Virus record (IMG/VR): IMGVR_UViG_3300013004_000054
Coordinates: 1 to 57,456 of that record
Length of the DNA stretch: 57,456 nt
Reading direction: 5' to 3' (one strand)
From: a virus
Numbering within the stretch: the first letter of the stretch is position 1; each line of letters begins with the position of its first letter. The translations under genes and the position numbers were made by a program. Under the pieces are notes generated by a model. It did no database searches. It saw only the letters and a program-made list of their open reading frames with translations, and was not told where the DNA came from. Shown piece after piece: positions 46,249-55,700 of this stretch.

Positions 46249-46638
46249 TCAAAGTACCGCAATATAGAGGTTATCTGTGAGGTACTTATTAGGTCTTGTT
46301 CCAGGATGTTTCACTGCCCTTGTGTAGACAACTCGACCTCCTGATGTAAACCGCAGAACTTGCGCTCTGTTGGCTACAATTAGATGTGGTTTTGTTCCTT
46401 CATGATGAATACGTGCATAGTTAAGGTTAGAACCAACTTTTATGTACTGTCCGAGCATGTCACGTGAATGTCTCATGTGAATTGACGCCTTAAGTCTTCC
46501 AGTGCTAACACCGACCTGCGCCTTAGATGCTACGACAATCATGCGACCGCGACTAGCTAGGTGACGTCCGACCATGCCTGCTGGATTATTAAGTACATAA
46601 TCCATGACTGGTGCATTTGGAACAAACTTGACTACCAT
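46249..46638 (-). CDS. HK97 gp10-like head-tail connector protein, 129 aa
   Basis: MVVKFVPNAPVMDYVLNNPA opens the protein. STGRLKASIHMRH and YARIHHEGTKPHLI follow the gp10/neck protein pattern (G-x-L-K-x-S-I, then a Y-A-x-I-x-H-x-G-T). The length is right for the family. It lies between the tail-terminator-like gene and the tail chaperones. It overlaps the upstream stop by one base. Confidence 0.7.
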   Translation of the reverse strand: MVVKFVPNAPVMDYVLNNPAGMVGRHLASRGRMIVVASKAQVGVSTGRLKASIHMRHSRDMLGQYIKVGSNLNYARIHHEGTKPHLIVANRAQVLRFTSGGRVVYTRAVKHPGTRPNKYLTDNLYIAVL

Positions 46639-47141
46639 TATGGAACCACCATTGTGATGTTCATGTTGATTACCTGAAAACCACCTTCAGCAGTAGGAGC
46701 ATCAATCGTTGCGATAACACCCATACCTAAACTTGTCTCATCCCATACATCAAGAGTTTTCATTGCGTCCATAAGTACCCATGCATCAACCGCCGAGATG
46801 TATGAACCTTCTTGAATCTTTTCATCTGCAGGAGGACGACCATTTTGTCCAACTGTAGGAATAGGGCGAGCAAGGGAGATCTGAAGAACAGCGGATTTTG
46901 GCATATTGCAACGTTGTGGCTGTGACGCTTGGTCACCAGGAGTTCCAAGGTACATCTGAATAAAGGACACGACGAGTTGCTCGCAGTCAATTACAGGATT
47001 TCCCATTGTCCAATACTGACGAGAAGGAAGTGGAACACTATATGAGGTAAATACTGAGACAACTCGTTCGAGGACGCCGTCCATCATATCTTTAAGGTTT
47101 AGCGCATCGGAGGTAACATTATCAATGCTAGTTATTGGCAC
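46638..47141 (-). CDS. Tail terminator-like protein, 167 aa
   Basis: The start is GTG at 47141 with GGAGG a few bases upstream. VISAVDAWVLMD-type text is present as SYISAVDAWVLMDAM, and TPGDQASQPQRCN and IDAPTAEGGFQVINMNITM are consistent with siphovirus tail terminator or minor tail subunits at this locus. No decisive motif exists, and the call rests on position between connector and chaperone genes and on size. Confidence 0.55.
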   Translation of the reverse strand: MPITSIDNVTSDALNLKDMMDGVLERVVSVFTSYSVPLPSRQYWTMGNPVIDCEQLVVSFIQMYLGTPGDQASQPQRCNMPKSAVLQISLARPIPTVGQNGRPPADEKIQEGSYISAVDAWVLMDAMKTLDVWDETSLGMGVIATIDAPTAEGGFQVINMNITMVVP

Positions 47142-47229
47142 TGGAGACCTCCTCTAAAGCTCCTATGGAATTAGCCATTGGTGCTCCTGAAAGTGTCTCT
47201 AAGCCCTTCTGAGTGCCTGTGTCTACCAT
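47128..47229 (-). CDS. Possible 33-aa ORF carrying the dispersed repeat
   Basis: ATG at 47229 follows AAAAGGAG at good spacing and opens a 33-codon frame beginning MVDTGTQKGLETLSGAPMAN. It ends at TAG 47130-47128, overlapping the next gene's GTG by 14 bp. The repeat at 47188-47217 lies inside it, but the other copy of that repeat is not open in the same frame. The coding status is therefore doubtful. It may serve to couple translation. Confidence 0.35.
   Translation of the reverse strand: MVDTGTQKGLETLSGAPMANSIGALEEVSSANN
47188..47217 (+). repeat. Dispersed 30-bp repeat, copy 2
   Basis: This copy is identical at 26 of 30 positions to 21185-21214 in the same orientation, 26 kb away. Both copies sit in short gaps downstream of one minus-strand gene and upstream of the next. 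Confidence 0.65.
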
Positions 47230-47253
47230 CGTTTTGCTCCTTTTGTCGTTGTT

Positions 47254-48393
47254 TTATTCAGAACCAATGGTAAACGCGGTAACACTTGAACGTCCAAGGT
47301 TTACCGACAAATTGCCATCACATACAAAAACTGTCTCTGTTTGTCCCGGGTTAATTGGGCTTGGCCGTGAGGCGTATAGATCCCATGACCCAGGGTCAAC
47401 CATTCCAAGAATCGCAAGTGTACTTGCGTAGTCTACACTAAATGTAATCTTTTCAGTGGCGGTGATTACATTGACACCATCATCAATAACCTTTGATTTT
47501 GTTTCGCCATAGTTGCGAATAGTCAGCTCAGTTGTCCACCCGTTATCTAAAAGGAAGTCAGCGTTTAGATACTCGAGTGTCACAGTAGTTACACCTGTTC
47601 CACCTGCTGGAACGCTAATGTCTAGCGCACTTGTCCCAACCTTAGGCGTCTTAGTTGTGTAACGACGAGCACGAGGAACATCTGGTGAGAATACACGTGA
47701 ACGTGCACGAGCCTTGTCTGGGTTTACAGACTTAAGGAATAGGTCTACCGCATAGATACCGGTCTTCAGCTCTTCGATGAAGTCCTGGCTGTCTAGAAGT
47801 GTGTATGAGACACCTTGACGTGAAATCGATGTGACACGTTGAGGTAATGCACAATCATCATCTCCGGACCACAACTTAGCAAACTCAATTGCTAACGTGC
47901 GAGCTGCCATCTTTCCAGATGTTGGCGGGTAGTTACCGTATGAGTACGTAATCTCGATGTTGCACGGAGTCCAAGGGACGCCTGCCGCAGCTTGAATTGT
48001 TGAGTGATCTACAAGATAATAAGATGAAGGGTCAACGATGTCGCCGCTACGTGTACGTATAGTATGAATCTTTGTTACTGGGCGACCACGAAGTTTAATG
48101 CGTGAGTTAGGGGACATTCCATCAGAAACAATGTCTGAGAAGTCGTCAAATTCCTCGGTAGGAATGTTGTAAATATCACCGTTAAGAATCGCAGGTTGAT
48201 ACGTCTTGCTCGAGGCGCCAAGTCGGTAAGATCTTTGGGCGCAAACATAGCGTTCAGTTACTGTTGTTACTCCGCTGAACTTTCTTCCAGACATAGCCCA
48301 TAGAAGATTAGAGGCTGTCTTGCAAGCTTCGTAAGCAAACTCTGAATCGGCATAACTGCCTAATTCTTCAGGTGTAATCCATAGATTGCTCAA
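47254..48393 (-). CDS. Head-tail connector fused to a beta domain, 379 aa
   Basis: The first ~240 residues (MSNLWITPEELGSYADSEFA, RIKLRGRPVTKIHTI, YSYGNYPPTSGKMAARTLAI) follow the helical gp6-like adaptor pattern of siphoviruses. After a linker at about residue 245 comes an Ig-like beta domain (SALDISVPAGGTGVTTVTLE, LTIRNYGETKSKVI), giving nearly twice the normal length. Translation appears to start at TTG 48393, preceded by GAAGGA; the next ATG would remove conserved sequence. It lies just downstream of a strong terminator-like hairpin. Confidence 0.7.
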   Translation of the reverse strand: MSNLWITPEELGSYADSEFAYEACKTASNLLWAMSGRKFSGVTTVTERYVCAQRSYRLGASSKTYQPAILNGDIYNIPTEEFDDFSDIVSDGMSPNSRIKLRGRPVTKIHTIRTRSGDIVDPSSYYLVDHSTIQAAAGVPWTPCNIEITYSYGNYPPTSGKMAARTLAIEFAKLWSGDDDCALPQRVTSISRQGVSYTLLDSQDFIEELKTGIYAVDLFLKSVNPDKARARSRVFSPDVPRARRYTTKTPKVGTSALDISVPAGGTGVTTVTLEYLNADFLLDNGWTTELTIRNYGETKSKVIDDGVNVITATEKITFSVDYASTLAILGMVDPGSWDLYASRPSPINPGQTETVFVCDGNLSVNLGRSSVTAFTIGSE

Positions 48394-48431
48394 TTGTCGT
48401 CCTTCACTAAGCTACTTGTCCTATTAGTAAA

Positions 48432-48481
48432 ACGAGCGGTGTACCTGTGTACGTATATTTACACATCGGCACACCGCCCGT
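48432..48481 (-). terminator. Strong stem-loop after the major tail protein gene
   Basis: On the minus strand the 14-bp arms at 48481-48468 and 48445-48432 pair, with two G-U pairs, around a 22-base loop that can itself pair. TTTTACT follows. This is a good candidate for a partial rho-independent terminator. It would keep tail-tube mRNA in excess over downstream connector and tail genes. Confidence 0.7.
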
Positions 48482-48490
48482 ACTACTTAA

Positions 48491-49537
48491 CTACGCTGTT
48501 GGGTCCTCAGTTGACGCGATGATGAAGTCAACGTCGTCATCTGCGTTGTACGCAACGTTACCTGGAACGTTGTACTCGCTTGTTGAGCCTTGTGATGTAA
48601 AGTCAGTGACTTGACGTCCGTTGGCAGAAACAAGAGCTGTTCCACTGTCTGCTGTAGAGGCAATGGTTCCAGTCGTTGTAGTTGTGTAGGTAAACGTTGT
48701 TGTTGTTGGCACTGCAGTAATGGTATGTGTACCATTGAGAGCAGTGTTAGTTAGACCTGAAACTACTACAGTATCGCCAGCTTCAAATGTGTGAGCTGTT
48801 GACGTAGTAACTGTTGCAGTCGTGCTCGTGCGAGCAACGTTTGAAACAGTCTTTGTAATGTCTCCGTGCCACTTGTAGAATCCTTCGCGACCAGTCGGTG
48901 CCCATGTTGAACGTGCATATGAGTATGGACGCTCTGTAGCAACTGGGAATTCCCAGCGCTCATCTAGGCCGATATTGAATAGCGAGTTTCCTAGGCCGTA
49001 ACCTTCGAAGGTGTTAGCAAGAAGACCGTTTTCAATAACGCGGTCACCTGACTGACGAACCTTGACGTATGGGAATACCCAGTGGAAGTAAGGAAGAGTT
49101 GCGCTCTTTTTTCCATCCTTGATTGCATGTGACCAAACTTCAATAGCAACACCTGTTGCTGCAGGATCGTCACCAACTGCTGGTGAAGACCAACCGATTG
49201 ACTTACGGTTTGGTGCTGCATACGATCCGAGGTTCTTGCGAAGCAAGAGACCACCAGAAAGAAGCTGTGTAAGTTCTGGATCTGGCTCGCAAATTGCGAG
49301 TTCCATTGTGATACGCTTTAGCGTATCTGGAGACTTGTAAACCACACAAATAACGCCATTAGCGTTCTTTTCTGTGATCTCATCTCCTTCTTCGTATTCA
49401 GGCGTGAACGACACGCGGATGAAAGCTGATGTTGTGTAGCTGTCACCTGGTTCATTCAGAAGATTACCGGCCGCATCGAGGCGAGTAACCCGAATGGACA
49501 CGCCTTGAATACTTGCGGCGTAATCTTGAGTTGCCAT
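48491..49537 (-). CDS. Major tail protein with C-terminal Ig-like module, 348 aa
   Basis: The tube domain occupies about residues 1-225 (IQGVSIRVTRLDAAGNLLNE, FIRVSFTPEYEEGDEI, ENGLLANTFEGYGLGN, NIGLDERWEFPV). It is followed by a module at about 48850-48640 with TATVTTSTAHTFEAGDTVVV and LNGTHTITAVPTTTTFTY, the same family as the inserts in the fibre and minor tail proteins. The last 30 residues return to tail-tube style sequence. Surface Ig-like domains on tail tubes are known, as in lambda gpV. The position upstream of a terminator and the abundance role fit. Confidence 0.8.
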   Translation of the reverse strand: MATQDYAASIQGVSIRVTRLDAAGNLLNEPGDSYTTSAFIRVSFTPEYEEGDEITEKNANGVICVVYKSPDTLKRITMELAICEPDPELTQLLSGGLLLRKNLGSYAAPNRKSIGWSSPAVGDDPAATGVAIEVWSHAIKDGKKSATLPYFHWVFPYVKVRQSGDRVIENGLLANTFEGYGLGNSLFNIGLDERWEFPVATERPYSYARSTWAPTGREGFYKWHGDITKTVSNVARTSTTATVTTSTAHTFEAGDTVVVSGLTNTALNGTHTITAVPTTTTFTYTTTTTGTIASTADSGTALVSANGRQVTDFTSQGSTSEYNVPGNVAYNADDDVDFIIASTEDPTA

Positions 49538-49584
49538 GTCTACTTTTCTCCTTGTTTATTTATTTGCTAGCGGTATAGGTAATA

Positions 49585-50454
49585 CTACGCCGTTAGATCG
49601 ACTCTGACTGCGATATGAACAGATGAATCAAAGTAAACCGCCGCTGGGCGAATTGCCTTGATACGCATATCGTTTTGATTGCCTGATACATCGTAGCCCT
49701 GTGCTAGAGTGTCAGTTACGACATCGATGTCGCCAAGAAATGTCTTGACTGAACCGGTGCCGTACATCCATTTGTTTGTTGCTGACGCTGTTGCGCCTGT
49801 CACCTCGTCTGGGCCTGCTCCAGAATAACCTGAACCAATGATAATCTTGGTCCCGCTGATTGTCTGAAGGTGACCTGACTCACTGTGAAAAATCATGTAG
49901 TTAGCTGCAAGAAGACCTGCAGCGTCTTTTGTCATGTGAATGACGCCATTTTCTCCGCAAGGGGAGGTATCTGCTAGCTCAAAATCTAAAAGTGCAAGTG
50001 CACGTTGGACAGATAGCGCAGTTGTGCCATTGATAAGTGTGGTGTTTGCATCACTAAGCGCTTTATTATCGTGGCTCTCACCTTTTCTAATCGCGCCGTC
50101 CCAGAGCTCGCGCTCCATCGCCTTCTGCGTTACTCCTTCAAGTTGGCGCTTAACTCTTGCTACATAATCAAAACTAGTAAAGCCTAATGTTGAGCGATAA
50201 TCTTCAGCTTCAATAAAAAATGGTTTAACTTCAACGTATCGGTATCGTCCAGGTACCGCGTCTCCGGCAACAACTGCAGATGTAGTATCTGTGTCATCCC
50301 AGTTCTTTGCAGAGAAGATGTCAGTGTCCCACTCTTGCGAGAATCCTCGGGTCCATTGATCTTCGTTTGGACGAGTGTTAGGCTTTGCTACGGTGAATAG
50401 ACCGAACTCTGAAGGCATAATTTTCGGTGCTTCAAAGACTCCTGTAAACGCCAT
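49585..50454 (-). CDS. Virion structural protein, 289 aa, possibly HK97-fold
   Basis: It begins MAFTGVFEAPKIMPSEFGLF. EAEDYRSTLGFTSFDYVARV, KAMERELWDGAIRKGE, GVIHMTKDAAGLLAANYMIF and KIIIGSGYSGAGPDEVTG resemble the core of capsid-type proteins in actinophages. It immediately follows the major capsid protein gene. It could be a minor capsid, vertex or decoration protein, or a second capsid subunit. No catalytic motif is seen. Confidence 0.6.
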   Translation of the reverse strand: MAFTGVFEAPKIMPSEFGLFTVAKPNTRPNEDQWTRGFSQEWDTDIFSAKNWDDTDTTSAVVAGDAVPGRYRYVEVKPFFIEAEDYRSTLGFTSFDYVARVKRQLEGVTQKAMERELWDGAIRKGESHDNKALSDANTTLINGTTALSVQRALALLDFELADTSPCGENGVIHMTKDAAGLLAANYMIFHSESGHLQTISGTKIIIGSGYSGAGPDEVTGATASATNKWMYGTGSVKTFLGDIDVVTDTLAQGYDVSGNQNDMRIKAIRPAAVYFDSSVHIAVRVDLTA

Positions 50455-50497
50455 GTTTTCCTTTTCCTAACCTGTTATCTCGTTACCTATTCGTATC

Positions 50498-50523
50498 GGG
50501 GGAGCCCGTTTCCAGGCTCCCCC
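50498..50523 (-). terminator. Hairpin after the major capsid gene
   Basis: GGGGGAGCC and GGCTCCCCC form a perfect 9-bp GC-rich stem with an 8-base loop in the 89-bp gap after the capsid gene. No T-run follows on the minus strand. It may be a partial terminator or an RNA end-stabiliser for the abundant capsid message. Confidence 0.6.
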
Positions 50524-50543
50524 TCAACGACTGTTCTATCGGC

Positions 50544-52574
50544 TTAGTACTCGATTGCCGCTGCGGTTGCGCCACCAGTTGTGTCGCGGAGGGCTGCTGC
50601 CACACCGTTAACATTGATGGTTGATGTAACCTTAAGTGACTCGATACCAACCTTTGCAACACCTTCGAAGGTCTCAACGAACATCTTGTAGTCGTTGGTT
50701 CCAACAAGGGTAGAGTCGCGGATAACACCGAGGTCCAAAGTTCCACCGTCAAGGAACAAGAATGTTCCTTCAGCGAAGATGTACCATACGAATGTGTCAC
50801 CGAACTCGTTCATTGCACCAGAACCTTGTGAATCATCGAAACCGTCGATGTGCCACGTCATGTTGATGCCACGAGATGCAATGTAACCTTCGATCTCTGC
50901 ATATGCGTTCAAGGTGTTGTCACCAGGAGCTGCAATTGCAAGATCTGCTGCCATAGCGTCGCGAACCCATGCAGGTGCGATAACGCGTAGTGGAGCATCA
51001 GCCTCTAGACGATGACGTCCGCGGTAGTTAGCAGCTGCACGGCCTAGTTGAACTAGGTAGTCGCGGCCCATACCGATAAGGCTTGTTGATGTTACTGCTG
51101 TTGATAATGCTGTCAAGCGAGTAAGGATTTGGCCCTCAGCTTCGCGTGCGTGCTGGACCAGGCCAAGCTCGTTGTGACGAGCAATAAGTTCTGGGTAAGC
51201 ACGTGACATAAGGTTACCGAACTGCATTTGAAGTGTAACAGCGTCAGTTGCGACGGTTGTTTCACTTGCTGCGGTTACAGTAAGGCTTGATTTTGTTCCA
51301 GGTGTTTCTGCTGAATCGTTTGCAGCAGTCCACACGCCCACAGCGTTTCCGTATGCGGAAAGTGCTGGTGGAGTAATGAAGCGAATACCACCACGGTCAG
51401 CTTGGAACTTAGGAAGTGCGTCACGTACTGGACGTGCTGTTGTTCCCAATCCGAAGATGTCGTACTTGGTGGTGAATGGTGCTTGGTGTCCACCGGAAGC
51501 AACAAGTGCTTCAGGGCCTGTTACAGCTTGGACTTTAGCCCAGTTTCCTTCAGCATCCTGTGTAAGGATGCGTGATTCTGGATATTGAGTTGAGACGGAT
51601 GCAACGATGTGTTGTTCTCCATCTCCACCGTTTACACGGCGTAGACCATGAAGACGCTTTGCCATAAGTTCGGCAACTTCCTTCATGTCGTTTACTGAAC
51701 TACCGGCGGTGTAACCAGGGATGTCAGCGCCTGCCGTGATTGCCACGGTGGCTACTGAAGCCTGAGCTACTGGGCGACGGTCAGCTGGAGCCTCAAAGGA
51801 CTCCTCTGATGATACGGCGGCGGTCACTGGTGCCTCCTGCTCTTTCTGCTCTGTTTGAGCTGTTTCTTGAGTTGTTGATGATGCTTCTGCATCGACTTCA
51901 ACTACCACTGCAGCATCTGCTGTAACTTCGGCTGGTGCCTCGACTACTGCGGCCTCAGCTGGTGCTGATTCCTCTGGTGCTACTTCTGGAGTTGCTTCTG
52001 GCATTACTTCACCTTCGGCTGAAGCTGTAACTGCAGGTGCTTCTTCAGCAACTGCAACTGCTTCTTCCTTAGGCTCTTCTACTGAAAATTCTGCAGGTGC
52101 AGCTTCCTCAGTTGTAATTGTTGTTTCTACTGTTGCTGTTGGTTCTGTGTCGGTTGACAATTCGGATCCTTCAATCGCAGCAGCTGATGCTTCCATCGGC
52201 TTCTTTTTTGCATCTTCTTCTTCTGCAGTAGGTGCTTTTTCAGGAGCAGCAGGTTCTTCTGCTGGGTCCATAGCATCTTCTGCTGGAGTTTCTGCATCTT
52301 CAGCCTTTGGCATATCTTCAGCTGCACCCTTAACGCGTGTTGCGGCTTCGGCTGCACGTGCAGCAAGCTCTTCAGCTTGTGCTTCACGGCGGCTTACTTC
52401 ACCACGAACGGTGTCAAGCATGTCAGCAAGAGATGTCATTGCATCTACTGTCTGCGGAGTTGGTTCTTCTTTTTCAACCGTTTCGAACTCAGCAACAATA
52501 GCGCTCTGTAGCTCGGCGAGAGATTTCTCGTCTAGCTCAGATAGCATATCTAGCTGTTCTTTGATACGATCCAC
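50544..52574 (-). CDS. Major capsid protein with N-terminal scaffold-like region, 676 aa
   Basis: I start at GTG 52574, because GGAGGAGGG lies at ideal distance; an upstream frame to 52673 lacks such a site. Residues 1-~100 form a coiled coil (EQLDMLSELDEKSLAELQSA) like HK97 delta domains. About 100-270 are a low-complexity Ala/Glu/Pro/Val acidic stretch. From ~300 the HK97-fold capsid domain follows (EVAELMAKRLHG, GGIRFITPPALSAYGNAVGV, LRVIAPAWVRDAMAADLAIA, FVWYIFAEGTFLFLDGGTLD). The N-terminal part probably acts as built-in scaffold and is removed by the protease encoded upstream. The acidic segment is unusually long. Confidence 0.85.
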   Translation of the reverse strand: MDRIKEQLDMLSELDEKSLAELQSAIVAEFETVEKEEPTPQTVDAMTSLADMLDTVRGEVSRREAQAEELAARAAEAATRVKGAAEDMPKAEDAETPAEDAMDPAEEPAAPEKAPTAEEEDAKKKPMEASAAAIEGSELSTDTEPTATVETTITTEEAAPAEFSVEEPKEEAVAVAEEAPAVTASAEGEVMPEATPEVAPEESAPAEAAVVEAPAEVTADAAVVVEVDAEASSTTQETAQTEQKEQEAPVTAAVSSEESFEAPADRRPVAQASVATVAITAGADIPGYTAGSSVNDMKEVAELMAKRLHGLRRVNGGDGEQHIVASVSTQYPESRILTQDAEGNWAKVQAVTGPEALVASGGHQAPFTTKYDIFGLGTTARPVRDALPKFQADRGGIRFITPPALSAYGNAVGVWTAANDSAETPGTKSSLTVTAASETTVATDAVTLQMQFGNLMSRAYPELIARHNELGLVQHAREAEGQILTRLTALSTAVTSTSLIGMGRDYLVQLGRAAANYRGRHRLEADAPLRVIAPAWVRDAMAADLAIAAPGDNTLNAYAEIEGYIASRGINMTWHIDGFDDSQGSGAMNEFGDTFVWYIFAEGTFLFLDGGTLDLGVIRDSTLVGTNDYKMFVETFEGVAKVGIESLKVTSTINVNGVAAALRDTTGGATAAAIEY

Positions 52575-52720
52575 TGCTGTCCCTCCTCCGGGCCAGTCAT
52601 GATGAACGAGTTTGTTCATTCGCTTATCAGTCCAAGGCCGAGGGACTCCGCTGGGATTCCAGCGTGGAGGCACTCCACCCGAATTGAATAATACATTGTT
52701 TTCATAGGGTATTACTTTTA

Positions 52721-55700
52721 TTAGGTTAGCAATCGAAGCAATTTACTCATTTCAGAGGACACTTGTCCTTGATTGAAGTAATCGCCTCCTGCCATGTAGT
52801 CGCGTAGTCCCTTTGTGGCGACGTCCGCGTCTTCCTGACCGATCTTATCTTCCACTCTAACAATCATGTCTTTTACAAGATCCTTTAGAGCTGGAGGTAG
52901 ATCACTGAATCTCACCTTCTCGGCATCCTTACCGAAAGGTAAAGGTAGATTGGCGATTACCTCACCAAGCTGCCTTGCTGATTCACGCACATTAGTTAGA
53001 GCCTCTGGATTAAGGGCTCCCGAGTCAATACGGTCAACTATTCCAATAAGATCTACGGCTGAACGTGCAGCCTCAAGATAATTACCGGCACTGTCTAGTT
53101 TCTCGGTTTCCTCGATCTTGTCTACAACATCCTGTAAGCTACTATCGCCAAGATCCTGCTTTATACGAGCTAGAACTTGACGAAACTTACCTTTGTCATC
53201 ACGCGGCTGAGTTACGCCAGGAAGGTACTTACCTGCCTGAACCTTTGTTACTTCTCCAAACTCAGCCGCTGATGCTTTTCCCAAGTCAGACCAGCGAACC
53301 TTTTCTGCAGGTTCTACAACTGCTTCCGCAGATGCGGTAATTGATGGAATACGTGAACGAAGTCCCTCAACACTGAAACCAATTTCCTCAGAGGACATTG
53401 CTTTCCAGTTTTCAGGGATTAGGTCAGCCTTATCAAGTTGACGTGCTCTCTTCATAATGTGGCGTCGAACTGCCGCACGTTTTCCTGGCTTAGAACGACC
53501 ATAAGCTTGAATAGAATCTTTAAGTGAATCTACGTTTGTGATTGGGTATGAGCCATCTGGCAGCGCAAGCCCTTTCTTTGCAAGTTTCTGGCGAGTCTCT
53601 CTTGAGATATAACCGAAACTGTCATCAAAGTCATCTGTAACTCGAACTCGAGAGCTGAGCTCTGTCATGCGAGCTGTAAGTTCTGCCTTCCTAGCTTCGA
53701 TAATTGGTGCAAACTTAGAACGAACATCATCAGCCTTGGCTGATAGCTCTGCAAGTTCTAACTGCTCCAATTTTGCAACTCTAGCGGCAAGTTCTGCTAC
53801 AGGGTCACCTTTCATGCGTGCAAGAGTCTGAGCGCCAGCGGCAACAAGTGCCATAACCTGGCCAGACGCAACGCGCGCTCTAGCAATCGGGAATCCAGGC
53901 ACATTCACCTGGCAAACCGCAACCAGTTCAAGGCTTCCCTTAATTGGGCGCCAATCACCGGAAGGGGCAGATGCGCGAAGTGCGCGGATCTGCTCTGGAG
54001 TGGTGCCTGGGCGAAGTGCGCCCGCAACCCAGATGCCGTGAGCATCTTCTCCAGCATGGACATCCGCTATGGCAGAGGCAGTGTCATCGTAATGACGTGC
54101 AGCATCGACTGCACTTGCCTCAAGCGGAGCATGTCCTCCTGCAAGTGTAAGTTGACCAACAGGAACATCAGCTCCTGCGTCAGTGCGAACTACGCCAGTA
54201 TGGAAGTAAGCATACTTGCTCTTACTCCGTGGCGCGCGAGTTCCAAAGGCCATACCAATATGATCTATATGCCAAGCAGCAATATGACCAAATACGTGAC
54301 CTTCATCTGTAATCGTGAGAGGCGTAGCCTTCTCAAGCTTTGGGTTTTCGAACCACTCGTTTGGTGGAACAACTGGAATTGCACCAGCAACGAATCCACA
54401 AGCGACTAACGCTGCAGCCTCCACTGGGTCCACTTCTTCCACATAGACTCCATCAGGAATCACGTTATCCTCCTGCTCGTTGTTTTCCTCGACGAGGAAA
54501 ATCCTACATTCTTGGAACGCAGGCTTAGGTACAATTGTAACTCCCATTACTCTAGCCTGAGTAATGTTTAACTTACCGTTTGTGACCTTGTCCTCTGCTC
54601 CGTTTTCAGTTTCAGCTGATTCTTCCTGCGCTTCAAACTTATCCATGTCTGCTGAAACACCACGGATAAAACCTTCACGAACTAGACGTTCGGCTTCCTT
54701 GCCAAATTCTCCACTATCAAAAACGCCTGTAGCGTTACCAATACCTTCATCGGTGCGTTCCATATGGTCGATGCGACCAACAACAACTGAGCCCATGTGC
54801 CCGTCAGCTGTCTTGATTTGCCACATCAGAGGCAACGGCAGCTCACGTAGTTCAATAGCGCCCTTCTCAAACTTGCGGCCATCACCAGACTCAAGACCCT
54901 CTGGGATTACCAAAGGAATCGTGAACTTGGCACCAGTCTCAACCCACTCGCCGCTGGCAGTCAACTGCATGCGAACTCGGGCATCATTTGAGCGAGCGTG
55001 TAATGACGCAATCTCAAGTACTTTTTCCATAGAATTAACTACCTCTGTGCTAAACACATTACGACCCTTACGACCATAAAGTTGTGCGTGACGCTTATCG
55101 CCTGTCCACATGCCAGTCATCTCATGATGACGAAGTGCACAATATCCTTTAGAGCGAGGACCCATGTACTTGGATAGATAACGAACACAGCGTGTCCAGT
55201 CTCCACCCGTCCCCCAACGGATCTTCATTCCACCCTTGCCAATTGTCCAATAACGACGTAAACGCTCAGCATTACCGCGATTGCGATCTGCGCCACCAGC
55301 TGCAACAAGTGCATAGTTCATCATGTCTTCGTTTGGTCCCCATAGAACCATCAATAGATGATTTACACCAGCTGACGCTACCTTAGGAGCCTCAGTTCGT
55401 GGCGTAGCGTTGTCTTGCTCTACAAGACCACCATCAACTTGCTCTAATACGTTGTAGTAGGTCTCGCCGTCAAGCGGAACAACAGGTGGAGGTGTAGCAG
55501 AGTTTAGATCTGCAAGAATTCCTTCGTCCTTAACCCAGTTTTTATTAGATCTCTTAAATGTTACTGCAGATGTTCGTTTTGTGCTTGCTGGGACAATAGC
55601 TACAAGCTCCAATACCGCACGAGGGTCATCTGGTGATACCAGGGCGACAAACAACGGCGTAACATCTGACGTATCTGGTGTCAGCTCAACATCTTTTTCA

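Noticed and set aside
52575-52673. Upstream extension of the major capsid frame to 52673
   Set aside because: A much better ribosome binding site precedes GTG 52574, and the extra 33 codons lack capsid-like sequence. A short inverted repeat around 52600-52620 was also noted there but has no T-run.
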